From Hyphomonas sp. (GTDB lineage Bacteria > Pseudomonadota > Alphaproteobacteria > Caulobacterales > Hyphomonadaceae), in contig NZ_JALHLS010000012.1 in the NCBI RefSeq assembly GCF_022844445.1, forward strand, positions 57,451 through 121,450: a stretch of DNA of 64,000 bases, given 5' to 3'. Below the pieces are notes generated by a model. The model saw only the letters and a program-made list of their open reading frames with translations. It had not been told where the DNA came from and did no database searches. Within the stretch, counting starts at the first letter, position 1, and every line of letters starts with the position of its first letter. This document shows, piece by piece, positions 55,232 to 62,899 of the stretch. The position numbers and the translations under genes were made by a program.

Positions 55232-55942
55232 TCAGGTGTTTGCGGACCGCGTTTCTTCGATGGACGGCTTGAGGCGCAGGAGGACGAGCCACCAGAGGGC
55301 CGCCCACGCAGCGCCGAGGCACCAGCCGGCGAGCACGTCGGTGGGCCAGTGGACCCCGAGATAGACGCGGCTGAAGCCGACGAGAATGGTGATCAGGATG
55401 GCGCCGCTGAGGACGAGCGCCTTTAGGCTGCGGTTTGGCTGGCCGCGCGCTATCAGGGCGCCGAGCGTGAGATAGGTTGCCGCGGCGAGCGTGGCGTGGC
55501 CGCTGGGAAAGCTGGAACTGGCGGCGTGAGTGAGGTGTTCGACAATGTCCGGGCGCGGACGATCGAAGCCGAGCTTCAGGAGATTGCCCAGGAGGGCGCC
55601 GGAGCCAACGGCGGCGGCGATAACCAGCGCGCCAGCGCGGTCGTTGCGAACGAGGCGGTAGGCCGCCGCGCCGAGGGTGAGTAGCGTAAGGACAGCGTAG
55701 CCGCCGAGCGCCGTGATGTCGGTCAGCGCATTGAGCAGCCAAGGCGGGCCGATGGGCGTGGACGTGTCTTCCGGCATGCGCAGGAAGGTGAGGATGGCGG
55801 TGTCGAAGCTATGGGTCTTGTGCTCGAACACTTCATCGGCCAGTTCGGCAAAGCCCAGCAGGCCAAACGCGATGATGCCGAGCACGGCGATCGGGCCGAC
55901 TTCGCGCAGCGAGACAAGCGAAAGCCAACCCGGCTGCTTCAC
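55232..55942 (-). CDS. PAP2-family membrane phosphatase
   Basis: 236 residues with about five to six hydrophobic segments. The PAP2 catalytic motifs are present: KLGFDRPRPD, SSFPSGHATLA with the essential His, and SRVYLGVHWPTDVLAG. Members dephosphorylate lipid phosphates such as undecaprenyl diphosphate or phosphatidate. Its start overlaps the UbiB-like kinase stop by 4 bases, so the two are coupled. Confidence 0.93.
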   Translation of the reverse strand: MKQPGWLSLVSLREVGPIAVLGIIAFGLLGFAELADEVFEHKTHSFDTAILTFLRMPEDTSTPIGPPWLLNALTDITALGGYAVLTLLTLGAAAYRLVRNDRAGALVIAAAVGSGALLGNLLKLGFDRPRPDIVEHLTHAASSSFPSGHATLAAATYLTLGALIARGQPNRSLKALVLSGAILITILVGFSRVYLGVHWPTDVLAGWCLGAAWAALWWLVLLRLKPSIEETRSANT

Positions 55943-57303
55943 GCCAGGCCAGCCTGTTTAAGCGCGGCCGCCTGACGCGCGGCGACGGTGTCGATGGAAA
56001 ATCCTTCGAGGCTTTGTTCGAACAGGCGGTGGAAGTTCAGCTCCGCGCCAAGGCGCAGGTAGGCGGCGCCGAGGCCGATGGCGGCGCGGTCCATGAAGAC
56101 GAATTCGCGCGGGATCTTCACGGGCCCCTTCTCTTTCAGGAGCTGGCGGACACGGAAGGCTTCCTTGCGGCCGTATTCGCCGGGCTTGATGCCATCGGCG
56201 ACGGAACGCACGCGGTCGTCGATGATCGGGCCGTAGATGAAGCGGGCCCAGACGTTGAGTACTTCAACCAGTTCGCGCGACAAGTTCTCGAAGCCCCAGG
56301 TTTCGTAGGCGGCGTATGCGGCGTCGAAATCGTCGGTCAGCATGGCGCGGTAGAGATCGACGACGCCGCCGACGAACTTGGGCGGAAAGATGCGGACGCA
56401 GCCGAAGTCGAGCAGGTTGATGCCGGTGCCGCCGCCGGTGACCTGATAGTTGCCGAGGTGGGGATCGCCGTGGATGACGGCGTAGGAGTTCATCGGCGCC
56501 CACCAGGTCCAGAACAGCATTTCGGCGATGTGGTTGCGCACCTCCTGCGGCGCGGTCTCGAAGCTCGAGAGCTTGCCGCCTGAGAGCCAGGTCATCGTGA
56601 GCAGGCGTTCGGCAGAGAGTTCAGGCACGAGCTGCGGCACGGAGACGAAGGACTTGTCCGCCAGCATGGCGCCGTAGAGGGCCATGTGTTTCGCCTCGCG
56701 GGCATAGTCCAGTTCCTCGCGCAGGCGGTCAGTGATTTCCTCGACCATCGCATCGGCATCAATGGAGCCGTCCATGCGCTTGAAGACACCGAGGAGCGTG
56801 CGCAGCTGGCCGACATCGGATTCCACCGCGCTGGCCATGTCCGGGTATTGCAGCTTGCAGGCAACCTCTCGGCCATCGTGCAGGGTCGCGCGGTGCACCT
56901 GGCCGAGGGACGCGGCATGGGCGGCGTCGCGGCCGAAGCTCGCGAACTTCGTCTCCCACCCTTCCCCGAGTTCGGCGCGCATGCGGCGTTTGACGAAGGG
57001 CCAGCCCATCGCGGGCGCCTCGGCCTGCAGCTGGCTGAGCTCGGCGGCGTATTCCGGCGGAAGGAAATCCGGGATCGTCGAGACGAGCTGCGCAATCTTC
57101 ATCAGCGGGCCCTTGGACTTGCCGAGGGCGGCGGCGAGGGCCTTGGCGATGCGCTGGTCGCCTTCATCGCCGCCGAACAGCGACTGGGCCGCAAAGGCCA
57201 GGCCGGCGCCCGAAAGGTTCGCGCCGACCTTGGCGGTGCGCGCGATGCGTCCCGAGAGGCGGTTGCGTTCGGGATCTGCAGGCCGGGAGGGGGTGTCACT
57301 CAT
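55939..57303 (-). CDS. ABC1/UbiB (ADCK) family atypical kinase
   Basis: 454 residues from the ATG at 57303; the longer frame upstream is not convincing. Family motifs: a KxGQ-type element (KGPLMKIAQLVS, with the Gly replaced by Ile), the Ala-rich loop AHAASLGQVHRA, the ATP-site Lys in VACKLQYPD, and HGDPHLGNYQV with LLDFGCVR as catalytic and metal loops. Family members support ubiquinone synthesis or lipid handling rather than protein phosphorylation. First gene of a pair with PAP2. Confidence 0.9.
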   Translation of the reverse strand: MSDTPSRPADPERNRLSGRIARTAKVGANLSGAGLAFAAQSLFGGDEGDQRIAKALAAALGKSKGPLMKIAQLVSTIPDFLPPEYAAELSQLQAEAPAMGWPFVKRRMRAELGEGWETKFASFGRDAAHAASLGQVHRATLHDGREVACKLQYPDMASAVESDVGQLRTLLGVFKRMDGSIDADAMVEEITDRLREELDYAREAKHMALYGAMLADKSFVSVPQLVPELSAERLLTMTWLSGGKLSSFETAPQEVRNHIAEMLFWTWWAPMNSYAVIHGDPHLGNYQVTGGGTGINLLDFGCVRIFPPKFVGGVVDLYRAMLTDDFDAAYAAYETWGFENLSRELVEVLNVWARFIYGPIIDDRVRSVADGIKPGEYGRKEAFRVRQLLKEKGPVKIPREFVFMDRAAIGLGAAYLRLGAELNFHRLFEQSLEGFSIDTVAARQAAALKQAGLA

Positions 57304-57506
57304 GCAGCGGATATAGATGGCTGGTGGCAGCTTGGACAGGACGCATGGCCGCACCGGGTGACAAGCCCACGGCCTTGGCGTATAGCGCCCCGAGTTTGCC
57401 ACATTTTACCGAGGCCCGCCCTGCACCATCGCCGCCGTCCCGCGCCTGCCGGACCTACCCGCGTTAACGCAGCCCCTCACAGCGCACCCCCGCCCGGAAA
57501 GCCCCC

Positions 57507-58289
57507 ATGTCCTACAAGACCCTGATCACCGAGATCGACGCCGAAGACGGCTTTGCCGTCATCCAGATGAACCGGCCGGAGACGCTGAACGCGCTCTGCG
57601 AGGAGATGATGTCGGAGCTTTCGGCGGCGTTCGACAGGTTCGAGGCCGACAACAAGGTTCACTGCATCATCCTCACCGGATCGCGGAAGGCCTTCTCGGG
57701 GGGCGCGGACGTCAAGGAGATCCAGGCAAAAACCTTCCCGCAGTCCTACTATGAGGACTTCATCACCCGGAACTGGGAGCGCGCGGCGCGGACCCGCAAG
57801 CCGCTGATCGCAGCGGTGGGCGGCTATGCGATCGGCGGAGGCTGCGAACTGGCGATGATGTGCGACATCATCCTGGCGGCCGACAATGCCAGGTTCGGAC
57901 AACCGGAAATCCGGCTCGGCGTAATGCCGGGCGCGGGCGGAACCCAGCGGCTGGCACGGGTGATCGGCAAATCCAAGGCGATGGAACTCTGCCTGACCGG
58001 GCGCATGATGGAGGCCGTGGAGGCCGAGCGCTGCGGCCTGATCAGCCGGATCGTACCGGCCGACGACCTGATGGACGAGGCCCGTGACCTCGCCCGGACC
58101 ATTGCGCTTATGCCGCGGGCGGCGGCCATGATGACCAAAGAGGCCATCAACGCGGCCTACGAGACCCCGCTGGCACAGGGCATCCAGTTCGAACGGCGTC
58201 TGTTCCACTCGCTTTTTGCCACCGATGACCAGAAAGAAGGCATGAAAGCCTACGTCGAAAAGCGCACGGCGCACTTCAAGGACCGCTGA
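57507..58289 (+). CDS. Enoyl-CoA hydratase
   Basis: 260 residues, crotonase fold, of the length of mitochondrial-type short-chain hydratases. The oxyanion-hole segment is AFSGGADVKEI. Both catalytic Glu positions are present: GGGCELAMMCDIILA and PEIRLGVMPGAGGTQRLAR. It hydrates 2-enoyl-CoA in beta-oxidation. Divergent from the UbiB-like gene. Confidence 0.95.
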   Translation: MSYKTLITEIDAEDGFAVIQMNRPETLNALCEEMMSELSAAFDRFEADNKVHCIILTGSRKAFSGGADVKEIQAKTFPQSYYEDFITRNWERAARTRKPLIAAVGGYAIGGGCELAMMCDIILAADNARFGQPEIRLGVMPGAGGTQRLARVIGKSKAMELCLTGRMMEAVEAERCGLISRIVPADDLMDEARDLARTIALMPRAAAMMTKEAINAAYETPLAQGIQFERRLFHSLFATDDQKEGMKAYVEKRTAHFKDR

Positions 58290-58406
58290 AAACCCCGCCG
58301 GGAGGCTGCTTTTCACGTCTGAGTCCGGTTGACGCCTACCCGCCGTTTATGTATCTCCCCGCCTTCGGCCTGACGGGAGACTTTCCCGGGGCTTCAGGAG
58401 TTTACG

Positions 58407-58670
58407 ATGGCGAATACGAAATCTGCCAAGAAGATGGTGCGCAAGATCGAAGCGCGCACTGAGGTCAACAAAGCCCGCCGCTCACGTGTGCGCACCTATG
58501 TCCGCAAGGTCGAAGAAGCCATTGCTTCGGGCGACAAGGCCGCAGCGGCCGAGGCGCTGAAGGTGGCCCAGCCGGAAATCATGCGCGCCGTGACCAAGGG
58601 TGTTGCCCACAAGAACACCGCCTCGCGCAAGGTTTCGCGCCTGTCGGCCCGCGTCAAGGCGATGGGCTGA
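58407..58670 (+). CDS. rpsT: 30S ribosomal protein S20
   Basis: 87 residues, basic, helical, with the S20 opening [20 protein letters not shown] and the C-terminal [19 protein letters not shown]20 binds 16S rRNA early in assembly. Gene order rpsT-dnaA is conserved in alphaproteobacteria. A strong terminator follows 40 bases after the stop, isolating it from dnaA. Confidence 0.98.
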   Translation: MANTKSAKKMVRKIEARTEVNKARRSRVRTYVRKVEEAIASGDKAAAAEALKVAQPEIMRAVTKGVAHKNTASRKVSRLSARVKAMG

Positions 58671-58706
58671 ACCAGAAGATCAGGCGCCCCCGGGCGACCT
58701 GAAATC

Positions 58707-58743
58707 AAAGCCCGCCAGATGATCCTGGCGGGCTTTGTTTTTG
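58707..58743 (+). terminator. Rho-independent terminator of rpsT
   Basis: GCCCGCCAG pairs with CTGGCGGGC around a 6-base loop, then TTTGTTTTTG. It is one of the clearest terminators in the window. Confidence 0.93.
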
Positions 58744-59191
58744 TCTCCGCCGCAGAACGCATCACGGGGTCTTCGGCCGCGCCGGGGCGATCCCTGTCCG
58801 CTATTTAGAGTTGGTGGAAAAACGCTCTTTCAGGAGAGTGTTACCCTGTAGCCAAAGCATCGTTCAAAAGCGACTTTTCCACAGCCTAATATGGATGTTC
58901 CTGATTGACAGAACTTCTGCGAACAAACGTGATCATACGCTCACAAAAAACTTTTTTTCAGCTGCAACCACATGAATTTTCTGTGCATTTTTGGCACGCC
59001 CTACAAGTCAACATGCTAACTGAGGCGTTCAAGAAAAAGAGGGACTTGTAATGAAATTCTGTGCCGACTAATTTCGCACCTGCCAGCTAATATCGTCCCG
59101 GTAAAGAGTATTTTGAGTATCAGGCGGGGGCCTGCCGGGCGCGTCGTGTGCGAGTTGGAAAGAGCGATCAAAACTAGAAACGGGGTCGGTG
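58744..59191. promoter_or_regulatory. dnaA upstream region, AT-rich, with DnaA-box-like sites
   Basis: About 450 bases with no gene. A near-consensus DnaA box TTTTCCACA (8 of 9) is at 58875-58883, and a weaker one lies on the minus strand at 58813-58821. A TTGACA element is at 58905-58910, and a markedly AT-rich block lies at about 58925-58995. It probably contains the dnaA promoter with autoregulatory DnaA sites. Two boxes are too few to call a replication origin. Confidence 0.5.
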
Positions 59192-60643
59192 ATGGACCGA
59201 AAGAGATTGTTTGCTTCTCGCGTAAATGAGGGATCACAGGGAAACGACGGTGGCGATGCCACGGGTCAGCGCGTCTGGGAAGATGTGCAGGCTGTCCTGA
59301 AATCCCGCATGCCTGAGGAAGAATTCTTCCGCTGGATTGCGGAACTGCGTCTTGTCGCGGAAGTCGACGGCGAAATGCTGCTCGCAGCCCGCGATCCGGT
59401 TGCGCTTGACCGCGTGGGCCGTGACTACAAGCGCGAGATCGAGCGACTGTGGGCGGGCATGGACCCGCAGGGGCGCCCGATTAAATTGATCTGTTGGCGG
59501 ACGGTTTCGGCCGAACTGCGCGAACTGATCGGCGACCCATGGTCGGTCGAGGCGGAGGCCGACATGGCAGACGGTTCAGAAGACTCTCCGCTGCTTTCGG
59601 GCGGCCCGGCGATGACGTTCGAGACGCTCGTCACCGGCCCGTCCAACAAGACGGCGGCAGAAGTGGCGAAGCGGATTGCGGCAGGCCTGCCGGCTGGCAC
59701 ACCGATCACGCTGATCTATGGCCCGCAGGGCACCGGCAAGACGCATATCGTGATGGCGCTGAAAGCCGACGTCGCGAAGCGCGATCCGAAACGCAAGGTG
59801 GTCTACCTGACTGCGGAAGAGTTCATGTCGTCCTATCTGGACGGCGTCAAAGCCCGCGATACGAGCGGGCTGAAACGGCGCCTGCGCACGGCGGCGATCC
59901 TGATCGTGGACGACCTGCACCGCATTGCCGGCAAACCCGGTACGGAAAACGAGATGCTGCAGAACATCCGTGAAGTGACCGGAAATGGCGGACAGGTCGT
60001 GCTGGTAGGCGACGCCGCTCCGGGCGAGACGGTGGGTTTCGGCCAGCGCCTGCGCAGCGAGATCAAGGGCGCCACGGCGGTCGAGATCGGCCTGCCCGAC
60101 GCCGCGATGCGCCGCGAGATCCTTTGCCGCCTCGCGCGCCATATTGCGGCGAGCCATCCCGAATTCCTGCTTGAGGACGACATGATCCAGAAACTCAACG
60201 CAGGCATCCGGGGCCCGGGCCGGGAACTGACAGGCGCCGTGTGGAGCCTCTTCACCGAAGCCAATTTCGGTCAGGAGACGCCGACCATGGACATGCTGGA
60301 GCGGGTCGTCCGCCGGCATTCCGGCGAGCAGCGCGAGCCGACGATCGACGTGATCAAGAAGGCGACGCTGAAGATCTTTCCGATTGCCCGAGCCGACCTT
60401 GAAGGACCGAGCAAGATGCAGAGCTTCGTCTATCCGCGTCAGGTGGCGATGTATCTGTGCCGCACGATGACCCGGAAGTCCTTCCCGCAGATCGGGCGAG
60501 CCTTTGGCAAGCGCGACCACACAACAGTGCTCTACGCGTTCCGGCGTATCGAAAAGGCCCTGCCTGACGATCCGCGCCTGGCCGACGACATCGCCCGGGT
60601 CGAAGGCGTGATCCTTGACCTGCTTGACGCCGGTCAAACCTGA
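59192..60643 (+). CDS. dnaA: Chromosomal replication initiator DnaA
   Basis: 483 residues from the ATG at 59192 (GGGG nearby). Domain I spans about 15-85 (VWEDVQAVLKSRMPEEEFFRWI). The AAA+ domain has Walker A GPQGTGKTH (about 176) and Walker B ILIVDDLHRIAGK. The DNA-binding domain IV keeps the signature YPRQVAMYLCRTMTRKS and GKRDHTTVLYAFRRIE. The AAA+ core is unusually divergent between Walker B and sensor 2 compared with classical DnaA, whereas domain IV is conserved. Confidence 0.95.
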   Translation: MDRKRLFASRVNEGSQGNDGGDATGQRVWEDVQAVLKSRMPEEEFFRWIAELRLVAEVDGEMLLAARDPVALDRVGRDYKREIERLWAGMDPQGRPIKLICWRTVSAELRELIGDPWSVEAEADMADGSEDSPLLSGGPAMTFETLVTGPSNKTAAEVAKRIAAGLPAGTPITLIYGPQGTGKTHIVMALKADVAKRDPKRKVVYLTAEEFMSSYLDGVKARDTSGLKRRLRTAAILIVDDLHRIAGKPGTENEMLQNIREVTGNGGQVVLVGDAAPGETVGFGQRLRSEIKGATAVEIGLPDAAMRREILCRLARHIAASHPEFLLEDDMIQKLNAGIRGPGRELTGAVWSLFTEANFGQETPTMDMLERVVRRHSGEQREPTIDVIKKATLKIFPIARADLEGPSKMQSFVYPRQVAMYLCRTMTRKSFPQIGRAFGKRDHTTVLYAFRRIEKALPDDPRLADDIARVEGVILDLLDAGQT

Positions 60644-60706
60644 GGCAACTGGCGCGCCTGGCCCGCTCGCCGCTTGGCTTTTCGCTGAACTTGTTTAAGG
60701 GTCTCA

Positions 60707-60752
60707 AGCCCGCTTCCGATGAGAAGCGGGCTGATTCCCTGTAATACAGGGA
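60707..60752. promoter_or_regulatory. Two adjacent dyads between dnaA and dnaN
   Basis: AGCCCGCTTC pairs with GAAGCGGGCT (60707-60732), with no T run after it. It is followed 3 bases later by a perfect 17-base palindrome TCCCTGTA-A-TACAGGGA (60736-60752). The first could be a dnaA terminator, the second an operator for dnaN. Confidence 0.5.
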
Positions 60753-60828
60753 CCAGGCATTCGCGGAAACAGAAACTAGAGGATTGGGGCAAGCCGGCTG
60801 CCGGCTCCCGTGATGGACGGACCCGAAG

Positions 60829-61950
60829 ATGAAGCTGACGATTGAACGTGGTGACCTGCTCAACGCGCTGAGCCATGTGCAGAACATTGTCGAGCGCCGC
60901 ACGACGATCCCCATTCTTTCGAACGTGCTCTTGCAGGCCAAGAAGGGCGAGTTGCGCCTGACTGCCACCGACCTCGACATAGAGGCCGTGGACTCGGCCG
61001 AGGCAAAGGTGTCGCGCGAAGGCGCGGTCACGGCGCCGGCCGGCACGCTGTTCGACGTGGTGCGCAAGCTGCCTTCGGGCGCCGAAGTGCTGATGGAGCT
61101 GAACACCGAAACGCACCGACTGGTGCTGACGGCCGGCCGCTCGCAGTTCGAGCTGCCCACCCTGCCTGCTTCGGATTTCCAGACCATGGCGTCGGACGAG
61201 GGCGGCACGGCGTTCAGCCTCGAAGCCCGCGATCTCGCCCGCCTGATTGACAAGACCCGCTTCGCGATCTCGACCGAAGAGACGCGCTATTATCTCAACG
61301 GCATCTATCTGCATGCCGCCAAGAACGAAGCCGGCAAGCCAGTGCTGCGATCAGTCGCCACAGATGGCCACCGTCTGGCGCTGGCCGAACTTAAGGCGCC
61401 GAAAGGAAGCGAGAAACTGACCGGCGTGATCGTGCCGCGCAAGACCGTCAACGAGATCCGCCGCCTGATCGACGGGCGCGAGGATGAAGTCTCGGTCGAC
61501 GTGTCCGACACCAAGATCGTGGTGCGCGCCGGACGTGCGGTGCTGACCTCGAAGCTGATCGACGGCTCTTTCCCGGATTACGCGCGCGTGATCCCGAAGG
61601 GCAATGACAAGAAACTGACGGTCGACAACAAGGCCTTCGAAGCGGCGGTCGACCGGGTGTCGACTGTGTCGGCTGAGCGCTCGCGATCGGTGAAGATGAG
61701 CCTCAGCGAGGGCCGCCTGACGCTGGCCGTGAACCATGCCGAGACCGGCGCGGGCAATGAGGAAATCGAGGCGGAGTATTCCTCTGACCCGATGGAGATT
61801 GGCTTCAACGCGAAATACCTGCTCGACATCGCGGGCCAGATTGAAGCGGGCGAAGCGGAGTTCATGTTCAATGACCCCGCCTCGCCGGCGTTGGTGCTCG
61901 ACCCGTCCGACGAGTCGGCGCGCTACGTGCTGATGCCGCTGCGGGTCTAG
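60829..61950 (+). CDS. dnaN: DNA polymerase III beta subunit (sliding clamp)
   Basis: 373 residues in three repeated clamp folds. Start KLTIERGDLLNALSHVQNIV, the middle part VRSVATDGHRLALAEL (here LRSVATDGHRLALAELK) and the C-terminus ending SARYVLMPLRV are diagnostic. The clamp holds polymerase III on DNA. It follows dnaA with a 185-base gap that carries its own dyads, so it may have a separate promoter. Confidence 0.98.
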   Translation: MKLTIERGDLLNALSHVQNIVERRTTIPILSNVLLQAKKGELRLTATDLDIEAVDSAEAKVSREGAVTAPAGTLFDVVRKLPSGAEVLMELNTETHRLVLTAGRSQFELPTLPASDFQTMASDEGGTAFSLEARDLARLIDKTRFAISTEETRYYLNGIYLHAAKNEAGKPVLRSVATDGHRLALAELKAPKGSEKLTGVIVPRKTVNEIRRLIDGREDEVSVDVSDTKIVVRAGRAVLTSKLIDGSFPDYARVIPKGNDKKLTVDNKAFEAAVDRVSTVSAERSRSVKMSLSEGRLTLAVNHAETGAGNEEIEAEYSSDPMEIGFNAKYLLDIAGQIEAGEAEFMFNDPASPALVLDPSDESARYVLMPLRV

Positions 61951-61976
61951 GGCATCCAGGTCGATCGCCGAATTTT

Positions 61977-62348
61977 GTGGCGGGATCGGCAGCGCTTTCC
62001 GTCTTCGCTGGCGCCTGCGCCACCGGCCCGAAGGGGCAGACCGCGGTGCACGGATTGATCGGGAAATTTACGGCGGCCGACGGCTAGCGCGACGAACTGG
62101 TCGGCTATCTGCTCTAAGGCCTGCGCGACATGCCGGGCTGCCTCAGCTACATTGTCGCCAGCAATCCGGCGATCGCGAACGCGATCTGGGTGACCGAGAC
62201 CTCGACCGACGCAGAGCGCCACAAGGCGAGCCTTGGCCTGCCTTCGGTTCAGAAGGCGATCCGCAAGGCGCGCCTTATCATCACCGGCATGGAAAGCCTT
62301 GGGGAGACGCAACCGGTGGGCGGGCACAGCCGCTCTTCCACTGGCTGA
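61977..62348 (+). pseudogene. Degraded quinol-monooxygenase-like (ABM) lipoprotein gene
   Basis: One frame reads a lipoprotein-like signal remnant (LSVFAGACATGPKG) and then an ABM-fold protein (HGLIGKFTAADG, RDELVGYLL, GLRDMPGCLSYIVASNPA, IWVTE, HKASLGLPSVQKAI). It is interrupted by TAG at 62085 and TAA at 62115, where Gln and Glu would be expected, and no proper ATG start remains. The C-terminal part is still well conserved, so inactivation looks recent. It lies directly after dnaN. Confidence 0.8.
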
Positions 62349-62363
62349 CGATGTGCGACGGCG

Positions 62364-62690
62364 TCAGCCTTCCCAGCTCAGCACGCTGCCGGGCGCGGCT
62401 TTCATGGCCGCATTGCGGGAGGCCGTAGCCTGGTCCAGGTCAGCCGGGGGCATGCACGTGGCGGTCACCGTGGCGGCGCTGATTTCCTGCTCCTCGACCT
62501 CCCCCTTGAAGGCGAACGCCTTGCGATCGGCTTCCCAAGCACCGGCTGCGAAGAAGGCGGAATAATAGTACGTCTTCTCGACGCCGTTGTCGGCCGTCGC
62601 CGTGCACCACATGAACTCGCCCCCCTGCGCCTGAGCAGCCGGAGCGCCCAGCGCGGTGGCGACGGCGGCGATGGTGAGAAGAATGCGCAT
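62364..62690 (-). CDS. Small secreted protein of unknown function
   Basis: 108 residues from the ATG at 62690. A cleavable signal peptide (about 1-22, ending APAAQAQG) precedes an ~86-residue mature domain with two cysteines that could form a disulfide (FMWCTAT and TATCMPPADL). I recognise no family. It is antisense to the surrounding replication genes and may be accessory cargo between dnaN and recF. Confidence 0.7.
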   Translation of the reverse strand: MRILLTIAAVATALGAPAAQAQGGEFMWCTATADNGVEKTYYYSAFFAAGAWEADRKAFAFKGEVEEQEISAATVTATCMPPADLDQATASRNAAMKAAPGSVLSWEG

Positions 62691-62899
62691 CGATGGATTT
62701 CCCCGAAAAAATGACGGCCAATACCGGCTGGCGCGCAGCATATTCTCTGGCGCTTGGCTGCCAAGGGCGAAATAGTCGCGCGCCGGACAGGCGGCGCGTG
62801 TGATTCCCGCATTCGCCTCCTGCGCCCAGACCGCTTACATCTGATCTGAGATGCGAAAACGCTCCTCCCGCCTAAAATGAAACCAACCTGAATCGAAGA

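Noticed and set aside
58744..59191. Chromosomal origin oriC
   Set aside because: Only two DnaA-box-like sites, one of them weak; not enough to call an origin.
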